Made by a program: the position numbers and the translations under genes. From Salsipaludibacter sp963812245 (GTDB taxonomy: Bacteria; Actinomycetota; Nitriliruptoria; Nitriliruptorales; Nitriliruptoraceae), in NCBI GenBank assembly GCA_963812245.1, contig CAWEUK010000002.1, positions 124,001 to 188,000 of the forward strand: a stretch of DNA of 64,000 bases, given 5' to 3'. Below, in pieces: positions 33,582 through 44,260 of the stretch; within the stretch, counting starts at the first letter, position 1, and every line of letters starts with the position of its first letter. Under the pieces are notes generated by a model, which had not been told where the DNA came from, ran no database searches, and saw nothing but the letters and a program-made list of their open reading frames with translations.

Positions 33582-34757
33582 TCAGCGGGGTTCGCAGGTG
33601 ACGGCATCGACAACCACGATGCCGCCGTCGCTGTCGACCAGGGCCTGAAGCGGCAGGCCGCCAACTGCGGTGGTCCCGGTGATCACCACCTCGATCGGGG
33701 GTGCGGGCGGATCCATGCCCGCGACCGCTGCGTCACGACGGGCCAGGCAGGCGTCCACCAGTTCCGGCATCGTCGCCACGTCATCGCCACGTTCGACACT
33801 GTCAGGATCGACCGGAGCGGCCGCAGGACGGACCGCACCGCTCCAGTCCGCCACGGTCGCCGCAGACATCGTCGTCGGTGGCGAGCGGAAGGCTGCATCG
33901 GCATCACCGTCGAAGGTCTCGCCACCCTCGCGTGGGAGTTCCGCCGACGCGAACAGCAGGTCCATGCGCGATCCGACCGGCAGCACCAGCACGTCACCCT
34001 GCGCGGCCGGCAGCACGACCGGCGTGGCGTCGCCCACGATGTCGGACCACGCCTGGTCGCCGATGCGACCCCCGGGGACGCTGCGAACGTCGGCCGCGGC
34101 CTCGGTGCCGGCAGCGGGCTCGTCGGCCTCCGCCTGCTCCAGTTCCTGCGGAGCGGCGACGGTGGTGTCGGCAACGGCATCGTCGCCGGCCTCATCTTCC
34201 CCACCGGCAGTCTCGGCGGTGTCGGCCGCCGCGTCCATCGACTCGGCCTCGCCCGACTCGGCTGCGTCGCCTGCGGCCACTTGGGACGACACGGCCTCAT
34301 CGCCCCCGTCGACCGCAGAATCCTCCAGTCGGGTGCCAAGGATCGTGCCCCGCTCCAGTCCCACCCCGACGCCGACCAGCACCACGATGGCGGTCAGGGC
34401 AGCGACACGAGCAGTCCACCCGGTCCAGTCGATGCCACCCCGGGCACCCGCCCGTCCGGCCGCATCCCCCGCCCCGGCGGTGCCGGCGCGTGCCGCCTCG
34501 AGGTCGAGGTGGTTGCTGGCCGCACGTCGGGCCGCCATGGCGATGCGCTCGGTCGCCTCCTCGGAGGGCGCCACGTCGGGCATGCCGGCCAGGAGGGCGT
34601 CGGTGGCCCGGATCGACTCGATCCGGGCGGTCAGGTCGAGGTCCAGCGGCAACGCGGACTCGACCCGGGCCGCAACGGCCGGGTCGGCCTCACCGGCAAC
34701 CCAGGCTGCCAGTTCCTCGTTGGTGATCACGGGTGCCTCGGGGTCGAAGTCATCCAC
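33582..34757 (-). CDS. Predicted membrane anti-sigma factor
   Basis: A 391-residue single-pass protein. Residues 1-110 are acidic and helical (ITNEELAAWVAGEADPAVA), one membrane span follows (VAALTAIVVLVGVGVGL), and the outside part starts with a long Ala/Asp/Glu/Thr-rich linker before a folded-looking region (IGDQAWSDIVGDATPVVL ... PIEVVITGTTAVGGLPL). It lacks the HxxxCxxC zinc motif of classical ZAS anti-sigma factors. Assignment rests on position: it is the last gene of an operon with an ECF sigma factor, and its GTG start overlaps the preceding 72-residue ORF by eight bases. Function is inferred. Confidence 0.65.
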   Translation of the reverse strand: MDDFDPEAPVITNEELAAWVAGEADPAVAARVESALPLDLDLTARIESIRATDALLAGMPDVAPSEEATERIAMAARRAASNHLDLEAARAGTAGAGDAAGRAGARGGIDWTGWTARVAALTAIVVLVGVGVGLERGTILGTRLEDSAVDGGDEAVSSQVAAGDAAESGEAESMDAAADTAETAGGEDEAGDDAVADTTVAAPQELEQAEADEPAAGTEAAADVRSVPGGRIGDQAWSDIVGDATPVVLPAAQGDVLVLPVGSRMDLLFASAELPREGGETFDGDADAAFRSPPTTMSAATVADWSGAVRPAAAPVDPDSVERGDDVATMPELVDACLARRDAAVAGMDPPAPPIEVVITGTTAVGGLPLQALVDSDGGIVVVDAVTCEPR

Positions 34758-34968
34758 GGGACGTGGTCAGGGTCAGGTTCGTGCTCGGCGTCGTGCCCGA
34801 GGGTGTGCCGGGGGCCCGTGGGCACCATCGTGTCGGGACGGTCCACGGCAGGCGCCCCGTGCGCACGACAGGGTGACGCGAGTCGGACGCCGTCACCTCG
34901 CGGGTGGTTGCGTCGACGATCACCGTCCGGTCGGCCGGTCCCGGCCGCGGGTGCAACATCCCCGTCAT
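34750..34968 (-). CDS. Small ORF between the sigma factor and the anti-sigma factor
   Basis: A 72-residue ORF whose ATG overlaps the sigma stop by four bases (ATGA, 34965-34968) and whose stop overlaps the anti-sigma start by eight bases. Such tight overlaps on both sides argue that it is translated. It begins TGMLHPRPGPADRTVIVDAT, then becomes basic and Thr/Pro-rich. No family is recognised. It could also be a lost N-terminus of the anti-sigma factor displaced by a sequence error. Confidence 0.5.
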   Translation of the reverse strand: MTGMLHPRPGPADRTVIVDATTREVTASDSRHPVVRTGRLPWTVPTRWCPRAPGTPSGTTPSTNLTLTTSRG

Positions 34969-35647
34969 CGGCCACCCCCCGGGTCGGGATCGGTTGCACG
35001 CGTCCCGGGGCCTGGGCGGGCGTCGCCGCCCGACCGACCGGGTCGATCCTCGCCCGCCTGGGCCGCATCCTCTGCCAGCAGGTCGGCCAGGCGAGCCCGG
35101 GCGCGATGGACCCGGGACTTGATGGTGCCGACGGGAATGTCGAGCACCGTGGATGCCTCCGGATAGGTCATGCCCTCGACGGCACACAGCACCAGCAGGG
35201 TTCGCGACAGGGCATCGAGCCGGGCCATCGCACGCTCCAGCCGATCGGCCTCCTCGAATCCCGTGGCCACGTCTGCGACGTGGTCGCTGCCGTCCACCCG
35301 TCGCCGGGCAGCCGCCTCGATGTCGGCGACCGGCGTCTGGGGTCGGCGGCCCAGGCGTCGCTGCATGTCGCGACAGGCATTGATCGCGATGCGATACATC
35401 CAGGTCGACACCTTGGCGTCGCCGCGGAAGTCGCTGGCAGCCCGCGCCACTTTGGCGAAGGTGTCCTGGGTGGCCTCCTCGGCATCGGCGGCATTGCCCA
35501 GTTCACGATGACAGATCGCGAACACGCGCGGGGTCATGTCGGCGACCAGCATCGCGAAGGCGTCCTCGCGTGCGGACCGTGACGCCTGCGCATCGGCCCA
35601 GACCTCGAGCAGGTTCGCCAGCCGCACGTCCCCCGACGAGCCCTCGT

Positions 35648-35651
<4 letters not shown>
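34965..35651 (-). CDS. ECF-type RNA polymerase sigma factor
   Basis: A 228-residue sigma factor. Region 2 reads NAADAEEATQDTFAKVARAA and STWMYRIAINACRDMQRR; region 4 reads LDALSRTLLVLCAVEGMTYP and PVGTIKSRVHRARARLADLL. It lacks region 1 and most of region 3, as expected for the ECF class, and ends in a charged Gly/Arg tail. In Mycobacterium sigM occupies the equivalent place near trxB. GTG at 35651 overlaps the stop of the upstream kinase gene by four bases, so sigma synthesis is coupled to the kinase. Confidence 0.92.
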
Positions 35652-37435
<1,784 letters not shown>

Positions 37436-37529
37436 TGCAGCGAGGCCATCGGCTCGAGTGGGGGCGTGAGTCGGCCCCAGTGTCCCACGTCAGGCGTTCG
37501 GGCGCACACCGACCCCGATCGGGGCCTGG

Positions 37530-38003
37530 TCACCGGTCGACCGGGCGCGGTTGGTCACGATTGGGTTCGAGTTGTCGAGCACGCTCGACCAGTCGTCGTT
37601 CGTTGCGATGGGCCAGGCGCAGCATGGCGATCTCGGCCGGAACCCATTCCACGTGCTCGGCCTCGTCGTCGCGCGGTCCGGCCGCCAGGCCATCCCACCA
37701 CATGAACCAGTAGTGGACGTACTTGTGGTAGCGGACCCGGTCTGGGCGCCAGACGAACCAGTAGTCGATCGTGCCCAGTTGGTTCGCCAGGACCGCCCCG
37801 TGGCCGGTCTCCTCACGCACCTCCCGCAGTGCTGCCTCGGTGTCGGTCTCGCCCTCCTCGACGCCACCCTTGGGCAGCGTCCACTGCATGCGCCCGGCGG
37901 CGTTGCGTCGGGCGATGAGCAGGACCCACCGGCGGCCGTCAGGGCGGTCGTCACACACGACGCCTCCTGCCGAGGTCGCGCGTCGGGTTGGATAGGAGGC
38001 CAT
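37530..38003 (-). CDS. NUDIX hydrolase
   Basis: A 157-residue protein with a complete Nudix box, GGVEEGETDTEAALREVREETG in pattern (Gly, the RExxEE core and final Gly all present), preceded by GRMQWTLPKGG. Substrates are nucleoside diphosphates linked to another group; the closest positional analogue is the MutT-like Rv3908 beside pcnA in M. tuberculosis. The ATG at 38003 lies six bases after a minus-strand TAGGCT (38015-38010), so the transcript is predicted leaderless. Divergent from dtd. Confidence 0.92.
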   Translation of the reverse strand: MASYPTRRATSAGGVVCDDRPDGRRWVLLIARRNAAGRMQWTLPKGGVEEGETDTEAALREVREETGHGAVLANQLGTIDYWFVWRPDRVRYHKYVHYWFMWWDGLAAGPRDDEAEHVEWVPAEIAMLRLAHRNERRLVERARQLEPNRDQPRPVDR

Positions 38004-38158
38004 GGCGCCAGCCTAGCAACGAGCCCCTGCGCACTGAGCGCACGTCTGCCCCCGGGGACCGCGCAGACGTATGCAGCGGCGGTGGCGCGCCCGGCGGTCG
38101 CGCGCCCCCAAGACCGCACCCACCCCGTCATCCACGCACTGGTTGGAAAGGCCACCCC

Positions 38159-38596
38159 ATGCGCGCCCTGGTCCAACGCGTGTCACGCGCACATGTCACC
38201 TCCGACGGTCACGAGGTGGGACGCATCGGTGCCGGCCTGGTCGTGCTGGTCGGCGCCACCCACGACGATGACGAGGCTCGGGCCGTGCGCCTGGCCGACA
38301 AGGTCCACCAGCTGCGCATCTTCGGCGACGACGACGGCAACATGAACCTGTCGGCCGCCGACCTGGGGCTGGAGGTGCTCGTCGTGAGCCAGTTCACCCT
38401 GTACGGCGACACGCGCAAGGGCCGACGACCGTCGTTCGTCGCGGCCGCCCGACCCGAGGTCGCCGAACCGCTCGTGGATGCAGTGGTCGCACGCCTCGAG
38501 GCCAACGGGGCCACCGTCGCCACCGGTCGATTCCGAACGCACATGGAGGTCCACCTCGTCAACGACGGCCCCGTCACGTGCAGCATCGAGGTCTGA
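38159..38596 (+). CDS. dtd: D-aminoacyl-tRNA deacylase
   Basis: A 145-residue enzyme that hydrolyses D-amino acids from mischarged tRNA. MRALVQRVSRAHVTSDG is the standard N-terminus, LVVSQFTLYGDTRKGRRPSF the catalytic SQFTL loop, and NDGPVT the second conserved motif near the C-terminus. Length fits the family (about 145). It forms its own transcription unit; the upstream divergent gap to the NUDIX gene holds an eight-base inverted repeat (ACGTCTGC at 38042, GCAGACGT at 38063). Confidence 0.95.
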   Translation: MRALVQRVSRAHVTSDGHEVGRIGAGLVVLVGATHDDDEARAVRLADKVHQLRIFGDDDGNMNLSAADLGLEVLVVSQFTLYGDTRKGRRPSFVAAARPEVAEPLVDAVVARLEANGATVATGRFRTHMEVHLVNDGPVTCSIEV

Positions 38597-38612
38597 CGAG
38601 CCCCTCGAACGA

Positions 38613-38692
38613 CCAGTGAGCCGGACGACAGGTGAGCCTGGCGGCCAGTGAGCCAGGCGACCAGTGAGCCAGGCGACCGGTGAGCCAGGCGA
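38613..38692. repeat. Five tandem 16-bp repeats between convergent genes
   Basis: Unit CCAGTGAGCCAGGCGA: copies 3 and 4 (38645-38676) are identical, copy 5 has one change, copies 1 and 2 are more diverged. They fill the gap between the stops of dtd and the release-factor-like gene. The pairing CCTGGC ... GCCAGG within them may give weak hairpins, so a role in termination is possible. Confidence 0.85.
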
Positions 38693-38721
38693 CCGCGTGC
38701 AGGTCGCGGGCCAGTCCCGGA

Positions 38722-39801
38722 TCAGGGGGCGTAGCGCAGCAGGGCCGCCACGGGGCCATCGCCGGGCACGTCCTCGGCGCGCACTGCCATCACGCGCCCA
38801 CCGGCCAGGTGGACGCGCCGGGCAATCTCGTCGGCGACGCCGTACGTGGTCGCATCACCCGAATCCAGGGTGACCGCCCCGCTGGTGTCGTCGACCACGC
38901 CCGCAACGTCTGCATCGATGTCGACGACCACGGTGTCCACGGCCCCCATCGTCGCGAGACGGGCGATGTCGCCCAGCTCCGTGGCGACACGGCCCTGCGA
39001 CCATCGTCGATCGAATTCGCCCCGCAGGGCATCGAGTTGCTCGGCGTACAGGTCGTCGAGCACCCCCCGGGCGGCGTCGGCCAGGTCGGCGTCACTGGTC
39101 CGTTCGGGGTTGCCGAGCAGCGTCGTCGCAACCAGTTGGGGCAACGTCTGGACCTGGCGGTAGATGGCGGCCATCTCGTCGGTCGCGGCCAGGATCACGG
39201 GCAGGTCCGAGGCGTGCACGACGCCCTGCAGCGCATGGTCGATGCGGCGGGCGAACACGGCCGCCCGAACGCGATCTCGCTTGTCACCGGGCTGGTCGGT
39301 CCATGCGTCCGTCGGCAACTCCGGGACGTCCACCTCCTCGGGGGGTCCATCGGGCCCGACCTCCAACACCCGCACACCGCCGCGCGCGAAGGCCACGATC
39401 CAGGCCGCCTGGGGAAACGTCACCGCGCGCAGCAGGGGCTTGACGTGGAAACGGTCCGAGACCTCGACAGTGGCCTGCAACCGGTTGGGCAGCCGATAGG
39501 TCCGGATGCGATCCGGGGTCGCGAAGACGGCGAGGCTGTCCGCCTGCCGGATCCAGAAGTAGCCATCGTCCACGAGGCCGGCAAGTTGCTCCTGGATCGC
39601 CTCCACGTCGTCGGGTGCGGCGGCGCGGTCACGCAGTTGCTCGATCGCGGTCGACGCCAGGTTCTTCAACTCGATGCGGTCCTGCCCGGTGTCGCGGGTC
39701 ACCCGGGACGTCGGCAGGTAGATCGAGACGCACGCCGGCGCGCGGGTCGCGAGCAGGTCGTCGATCTGGGCATGGGTCGGGATGTCGGTGTGCATCACCA
39801 T
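38722..39801 (-). CDS. Bacterial eRF1-like (baeRF) domain protein
   Basis: A 359-residue protein. PACVSIYLPTSRVTRDTGQD and RIELKNLASTAIEQLRDRA form the N-terminal pattern of bacterial relatives of archaeo-eukaryotic release factor 1 (baeRF families), followed by a central VTFPQAAWIVAFARGGVRVL and a C-terminal Rossmann-like region (AVDTVVVDIDADVAGVVDD). Members are proposed to act on stalled ribosomes or in stress, but experimental data are sparse. The subtype is judged from pattern only. Start at ATG 39801; ATG 39795 is also possible. Confidence 0.75.
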   Translation of the reverse strand: MVMHTDIPTHAQIDDLLATRAPACVSIYLPTSRVTRDTGQDRIELKNLASTAIEQLRDRAAAPDDVEAIQEQLAGLVDDGYFWIRQADSLAVFATPDRIRTYRLPNRLQATVEVSDRFHVKPLLRAVTFPQAAWIVAFARGGVRVLEVGPDGPPEEVDVPELPTDAWTDQPGDKRDRVRAAVFARRIDHALQGVVHASDLPVILAATDEMAAIYRQVQTLPQLVATTLLGNPERTSDADLADAARGVLDDLYAEQLDALRGEFDRRWSQGRVATELGDIARLATMGAVDTVVVDIDADVAGVVDDTSGAVTLDSGDATTYGVADEIARRVHLAGGRVMAVRAEDVPGDGPVAALLRYAP

Positions 39802-40106
39802 CAGTGGGGTCCTTGGTGTGGTCGGGGTCGGGTCGGTCGGCGAGGGTCAGGTCGGTGTCGAGGCGATCACTTCGGGTCGGTGCGTCAAGGTCTAGCAGGA
39901 CGAGCGCACGGCCGTTCAGAACGGGACGAGCTCGTCACCGGTGCGGGCACCCATGGCGGCAACGAGCGGCGCCCCAGGTGCCGGCGGGGAATGCCGGACC
40001 GGGCCATGTCGTTGCCATCATCACGTGGCACCCTGTGCCCACCCGACCTCCAGCACCCCCGTCACACGCCCGCCCGACTGCGCCCGGGCCCCAAGGATCC
40101 GACTCC
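39802..40106. other. Divergent intergenic region upstream of trxB
   Basis: This 305-base gap between the release-factor-like gene and trxB should hold two promoters; no convincing -35/-10 pair, repeat or small ORF was found. The only clear signal is AAGGA upstream of trxB. Confidence 0.4.
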
Positions 40107-41105
40107 ATGAGCGACTTCATCTCCCTGGCCACAGATGTCACCGAGTCCGACGCCGTGCCGACCGCCACCACCCGTGACGTCGTCATCATCGGGTCGGGAC
40201 CGGCCGGCCTGACGGCCGCGACCTACGCCGCCCGCGCCAACCTCGAACCACTCGTGATCGAGGGGGTCGCCGTTGGTGGACCCACCGGTGGCCAACTGAC
40301 CCTGACCACGGAGGTGGAGAACTACCCCGGCTTTCCCGAAGGCATCATGGGCCAGGACCTCATCTCGGGCATGCGCGCACAGGCCGAACGCTTCGGCACC
40401 TCCTACCTCACCGACGACGTGACCGACATCGACCTGTCGTCGCGACCGTTCCGCATCACCACGACCTCGGGCGGTGAGGTGTACGCCAACACCCTGATCA
40501 TGGCGACCGGCGCCAAGCCACGCCGGCTCGACGTGCCGGGCGAGGACAAGTTGTGGGGCCTGGGCGTGTCCGCCTGCGCCACCTGCGACGGGTTCTTCTT
40601 CCGCGACCGCGAGGTCGTCGTGGTGGGCGGTGGCGACTCGGCGATGGAGGAGGCGACGTTCCTGACCAAGTTCGCCTCGAAGGTCACCGTGGTGCACCGC
40701 CGCGAGGAGTTGCGGGCGTCGGTGATCATGCAGGAGCGTGCCCTGAAGAACGACAAGATCGAGTTCGTCTGGAACGCCACGGTGAGCCAGGTGCTGGGCA
40801 CGGACCAGGGTGTGACCGGGGTCGAGTTGACCGACACCGTGACGGGCGCCACCACCGAACTGGCCACCGACGGCCTCTTCCTGGCCATCGGCCACATCCC
40901 CAACACCGACCTGGTCGCCGACGTGCTCGAGACCGACGACGAGGGCTACCTGGTCGTGACCCACCCCACGACCCAGACCAGGGTTCCCGGCGTGTTCGCC
41001 GCCGGCGACCTGTCCGACCACATCTATCGCCAGGCCGTCACCGCGGCCGGCATGGGCTGCAAGGCCGCCATCGATGCCGAACGGTTCCTGGCTGCCCACG
41101 AATGA
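40107..41105 (+). CDS. trxB: Thioredoxin reductase
   Basis: A 332-residue FAD/NADPH enzyme that keeps thioredoxin reduced. VVIIGSGPAGLTAATYAARA is the FAD site, SACATCDGFFF holds the redox Cys pair (CATC), VVVVGGGDSAMEEATFLTKF the NADPH site and GVFAAGDLSDHIYRQAVTAA the C-terminal FAD contact. ATG at 40107 follows AAGGA; the longer open frame upstream is Arg-rich. The first 20 residues are an extra, probably disordered extension. trxA follows after 199 bases, in the order known from mycobacteria (trxB2-trxC-cwlM). Confidence 0.97.
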   Translation: MSDFISLATDVTESDAVPTATTRDVVIIGSGPAGLTAATYAARANLEPLVIEGVAVGGPTGGQLTLTTEVENYPGFPEGIMGQDLISGMRAQAERFGTSYLTDDVTDIDLSSRPFRITTTSGGEVYANTLIMATGAKPRRLDVPGEDKLWGLGVSACATCDGFFFRDREVVVVGGGDSAMEEATFLTKFASKVTVVHRREELRASVIMQERALKNDKIEFVWNATVSQVLGTDQGVTGVELTDTVTGATTELATDGLFLAIGHIPNTDLVADVLETDDEGYLVVTHPTTQTRVPGVFAAGDLSDHIYRQAVTAAGMGCKAAIDAERFLAAHE

Positions 41106-41304
41106 CCGATGCACGTGCGACCGCGCCAGCATCGGCGGTGGCATCACCGCACGACCGGACCGAGGCACGGTTGGCCCTGCCTGTCGCACCGCTGGGCCAC
41201 ACTGGGCGGCACACTGTCGTCCCGACCTGCCTCGACCGGGTCGTCGCCACACCGGCGCACGACCGACATGACCACCTGCCATCACACCGACACCCGGAGC
41301 ACCC

Positions 41305-41622
41305 ATGAGTGCCACAGACCTGACCGATGCCGAGTTCGCCAGCCGCGTGCTGCAGGCCGACAAGCCTGTCCTGATCGACCTGTGGGCCGAGTGGTGCGGA
41401 CCGTGCCGCAAGGTGAGCCCGATCGTCGACGAGATCGCCGACGAGCACGACGAATTGGACGTCTACAAGATCAACATCGACGAGCAGCCCCAGGTCAGCC
41501 GTGACTACGGCGTGATGTCCATCCCGACCCTGCTGCTGTTCAAGGACGGCGAACTGGTCAACCGCATCGTCGGCGCCAAGCCCAAGGCTGCCTTGCTCGC
41601 CGAGGTCACACCGCACCTGTGA
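41305..41622 (+). CDS. trxA: Thioredoxin
   Basis: A 105-residue thioredoxin with the WCGPC active site (LIDLWAEWCGPCRKV), the cis-Pro motif SIPTLLLF and the usual length. It is the disulfide-reducing partner of the TrxB encoded just upstream. ATG at 41305 follows CCGGAGC. After its stop, a 25-base imperfect duplication of the stop region (ACCTGTGACC...GCGCTGCG) occurs at about 41618-41640 and 41671-41695. Confidence 0.97.
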   Translation: MSATDLTDAEFASRVLQADKPVLIDLWAEWCGPCRKVSPIVDEIADEHDELDVYKINIDEQPQVSRDYGVMSIPTLLLFKDGELVNRIVGAKPKAALLAEVTPHL

Positions 41623-41778
41623 CCGTCGGCTGGCGCTGCGACCATCGTCGATCGGCGCACCGCGGCGACCTGTGACCATGGTTGGGCGCTGCGGCACGGG
41701 CTCGTCCGGTCGCGGTCCAACTCGGTCGGAGGGCCACCAGTCGCATGCCGACGCGGTCGGGCCCTGAACCGCTGCGAG

Positions 41779-41784
41779 TACCAT
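41779..41784 (+). promoter_or_regulatory. -10 element of the CwlM-like gene (leaderless)
   Basis: TACCAT lies seven bases upstream of the ATG at 41792, the spacing that puts the transcription start at the start codon. No Shine-Dalgarno is present before the ATG, in agreement. Confidence 0.45.
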
Positions 41785-41791
41785 TCCGTTG

Positions 41792-42910
41792 ATGCTTCCA
41801 CTCATTCGCCGTGGCGACCAGGGTTCGGAGGTCCGCGACGTCCAGCAGCGACTCGCGGACCTCGGCCACGCCATTGACGACCCACCCGGCACGTTCGGGG
41901 AGACCACCCGGGACGCGGTGCGCGCCTTCCAGCAGGCCCGTGGGCTGTTCGCCGACGGCGCCGTCGGGTCGGACACATGGCGCTCCCTGACCGAGGCCGG
42001 CCTGCGGCTCGGTGACCGCCTGCTGTACCTGTCCTCACCACCACGGCGGGGCGACGACGTTCGCGAACTGCAGGACCGGTTGGACCGCATCGGCCTGGAC
42101 GTCGGGCCCAGCGACGGGATCTACGGCCCCGAGACCGTCGCCGCCATCGTCGAGTTCCAGGAGATGCAGGGCCTGGCGCCCGACGGCCAGGCCGGCAGCG
42201 CCACCGTTGCCTCCCTCCTGCGAGTGGGTCGCACGCACCAGCAGGTGTCCGCCGCCGTGGTGCGCGAGCGCCATCGCATGGGCTGGCGTCGTCCGATCCT
42301 GACGTCGATGGCCGCTGCCACGATCGTCGTGGACCCGGGCAACTCGCCCGGCTTCCCGGGTCACACCAACCCCGATGGGGTGCCCGAACACGAGATCACG
42401 TGGTCGATCGCCAAGCGGGTGCATGGTCGCCTGGCCGCACTGGGCTCCAGGGCGTTGCTCGCCCGAGGGCCGGCCAACTCACCGACACCGTCCGAGCGAG
42501 CCCGCTTCTCCAACGACGAGGGATCCGACATCGTGTTGTCGATCCACACCAACGGGATGGATTCGGACCAGGCTCGCGGCGTGGCGGCGTACTACTTCGG
42601 CAACCCCAACGGTCGGTCGGTCACCGGGCAGGAACTGGCCGACCTCCTGGTCGGCCGGCTTGCCCGTCGCCTCGAGACCCCGAACTGCCGCGCCCACGCA
42701 TCCACGGCCACGTTGTTGCGAGAGACCCAGGCAACCGCCGTGGCCGCCGAACTCGGCTTCCTCACCCACCCGGTCGAGGGCAGGATGTTGGCGGACCCTG
42801 ACTACCAGGTCATGGTCAGCGAGGTGCTGGTCACCGCGGTCGCCGACTGGCTGACGGGTCGCGTCGACGATCCGCTCGTTGCTCCCGTCGCCGTCCCGCA
42901 GGACCACTGA
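41792..42910 (+). CDS. cwlM: CwlM-like peptidoglycan amidase homologue
   Basis: A 372-residue protein with two PG_binding_1 repeats (GDQGSEVRDVQQRLADLGHA and GDDVRELQDRLDRIGLDVG) and a C-terminal Amidase_3 fold (ATIVVDPGNSPGFPG, DIVLSIHTNG, AVAAELGFLTHP). The usual first zinc ligand in DPGHGG is replaced: the text reads DPGNSPG. There is no signal peptide. Both points agree with mycobacterial CwlM, a cytoplasmic phosphoprotein that activates MurA instead of cutting peptidoglycan, and the position after trxB-trxA is the same. A TTG directly before the ATG is not needed as start. The 3' end overlaps the convergent acetyltransferase gene by 80 bases. Confidence 0.9.
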   Translation: MLPLIRRGDQGSEVRDVQQRLADLGHAIDDPPGTFGETTRDAVRAFQQARGLFADGAVGSDTWRSLTEAGLRLGDRLLYLSSPPRRGDDVRELQDRLDRIGLDVGPSDGIYGPETVAAIVEFQEMQGLAPDGQAGSATVASLLRVGRTHQQVSAAVVRERHRMGWRRPILTSMAAATIVVDPGNSPGFPGHTNPDGVPEHEITWSIAKRVHGRLAALGSRALLARGPANSPTPSERARFSNDEGSDIVLSIHTNGMDSDQARGVAAYYFGNPNGRSVTGQELADLLVGRLARRLETPNCRAHASTATLLRETQATAVAAELGFLTHPVEGRMLADPDYQVMVSEVLVTAVADWLTGRVDDPLVAPVAVPQDH

Positions 42911-43584
42911 CCCCGACCGTCGAGGTGCTCGACGTTGCGGCAACGGTGGCCTTGACCAAGGACTCCACGGCCGGTCGTGGTGCCGGGGCTCGTCCCGGCA
43001 GCAGGCCCAGGACTTCCTCGACGGCGTGCTCGACCGACTCGCTCCATCGCACCGTGCGCGCCACGTCCAGCCGCAACAGCGGCCACCGAACGTGCTCCTC
43101 GACGACCTCGAAGCCCTCGTGGAGCAGCCAGGTGATCGGCAACACGCAGGCATCGGTGCGCCAACGGCGATCAGCCCGCACCTCGACGGCCGCGAGACGC
43201 AGTCGCATCGCCTCCTTGAGTGCCGCCTGCAGCAACAGCCGTCCCAGGCCCTCGTTGCGATGCACCGGGTCGACCCACATCGTGGCCAGCACCAGCGCAT
43301 CGTCGTTGCTGCTGGGCATCCCTCCGGGGGTGCGGACCATCCCCCGCGCGGGGGCGAACAGCACGAATCCGACCACCTTTCCATCGACTTCGACGGCTCG
43401 ACCCGGGGGATCGCCCTCGCGAACACGAGCGGTCGTCCACGCCTGCTTTCGGACCGCCTGCCGGTCGTCATCGTCACCGCGGTCGTCGGGTCGCTCGCCG
43501 AGTTCCCAGAACAGGCACGTCCGGCAGGGGGCGTACAAGCGATTCCCACACGTCGCCGGTCAGCGCCACCACCCGCCTGCTCAT
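42831..43584 (-). pseudogene. GNAT-type acetyltransferase (Rv3916c-like) with one frameshift near its start
   Basis: The conserved body reads APCRTCLFWELGERPDD, then VDGKVVGFVLFAP, MWVDPVHRNEGLGRLLLQAA (acetyl-CoA loop) and LPITWLLHEGFEVVEEH. Only TTG at 43538 opens this frame. In the adjacent frame an ATG at 43584 gives RRVVALTGDVWESL, a fitting N-terminus, and overlaps the upstream membrane-protein stop by ATGA. Removing one base near 43540 (cttgtac to a six-base reading) joins both to a 250-residue protein. The M. tuberculosis homologue lies between cwlM and parB as well. The last 25 residues are Arg-rich and overlap cwlM, so the true C-terminus may be shorter. Confidence 0.75.
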
Positions 43585-43946
43585 GGCGCCGGCACCGAGG
43601 CGTCAGGATCACCGTCGGCTGCCCGGTCGGGCCGGGACAGGCCCGCTGCCCCATCGACGCCCTGTCGGGCCCTGGTTCGATCACCACGATTGGCCACCGT
43701 CAGGAGCCAGCCGGCTGCCAGGCCCACCCCGACGCCCACGATCGCCCGTGGCCAGCCACCCGGGGCGGCCCAGCGATCGGAGTCCACCAGGTCGAGTTCG
43801 ATGAACGGATCGTCGGTGGTGGGATCGGTGGCATCGGCAACGGACTCGACGGATTCCTGGAGGTCGTGACCGAGATCTGGTTCGCGCACGGCCGACGGCC
43901 CCGGATCCTCGACCTCCTGCCCGTCCTCGGGTGCATCCGGCATCAC
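43581..43946 (-). CDS. Small acidic single-pass membrane protein
   Basis: A 121-residue ORF with an acidic N-terminal half (PEDGQEVEDPGPS, DATDPTTDDPFIELDLVD), one membrane span (AIVGVGVGLAAGWLLTV) and a charged tail. Its stop overlaps the ATG of the acetyltransferase gene by four bases, which supports both starts. No family recognised. Confidence 0.65.
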   Translation of the reverse strand: MMPDAPEDGQEVEDPGPSAVREPDLGHDLQESVESVADATDPTTDDPFIELDLVDSDRWAAPGGWPRAIVGVGVGLAAGWLLTVANRGDRTRARQGVDGAAGLSRPDRAADGDPDASVPAP

Positions 43947-44260
43947 GCATCCTCCATGTCCCGGACCGCTGCGTCAGTCAACGGGTGCTCGGCCCCACGC
44001 TACAACCACGATGACCACGATCGCCATGCCGTGGTCGCCCAGCGCGAACGGAAGCGCCAGCCCACCAGCTCGCAGCCCGCGATCGGTCCACCCGTCGGGA
44101 TCGCTGCCCGTGCAGCCCCGGCGGTGCGTGGCCACCACCCCGCGGGGAGTACCGTGGTCGCGACCTGCAACCCGCGACCACGATCTGGGTCCAGCGGTGC
44201 CGACGACCGCCTGCCCACATCCATCCCTCCCGTGCTGCGTGACCCGTCCAAGGCTCGACC
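43947..44260. other. Divergent intergenic region with an inverted repeat
   Basis: This 314-base gap separates the small membrane-protein gene and the aminotransferase gene. It contains CGTGGTCGCG (44153-44162) and CGCGACCACG (44173-44182), a perfect ten-base inverted repeat with a ten-base spacer, 79 bases before the aminotransferase ATG. An operator or 5'-leader hairpin are both possible. Nothing else was recognised. Confidence 0.5.

Noticed and set aside
41618..41695. Imperfect direct repeat after trxA as an attachment site
   Set aside because: It is a short, imperfect duplication with no integrase or tRNA gene nearby.
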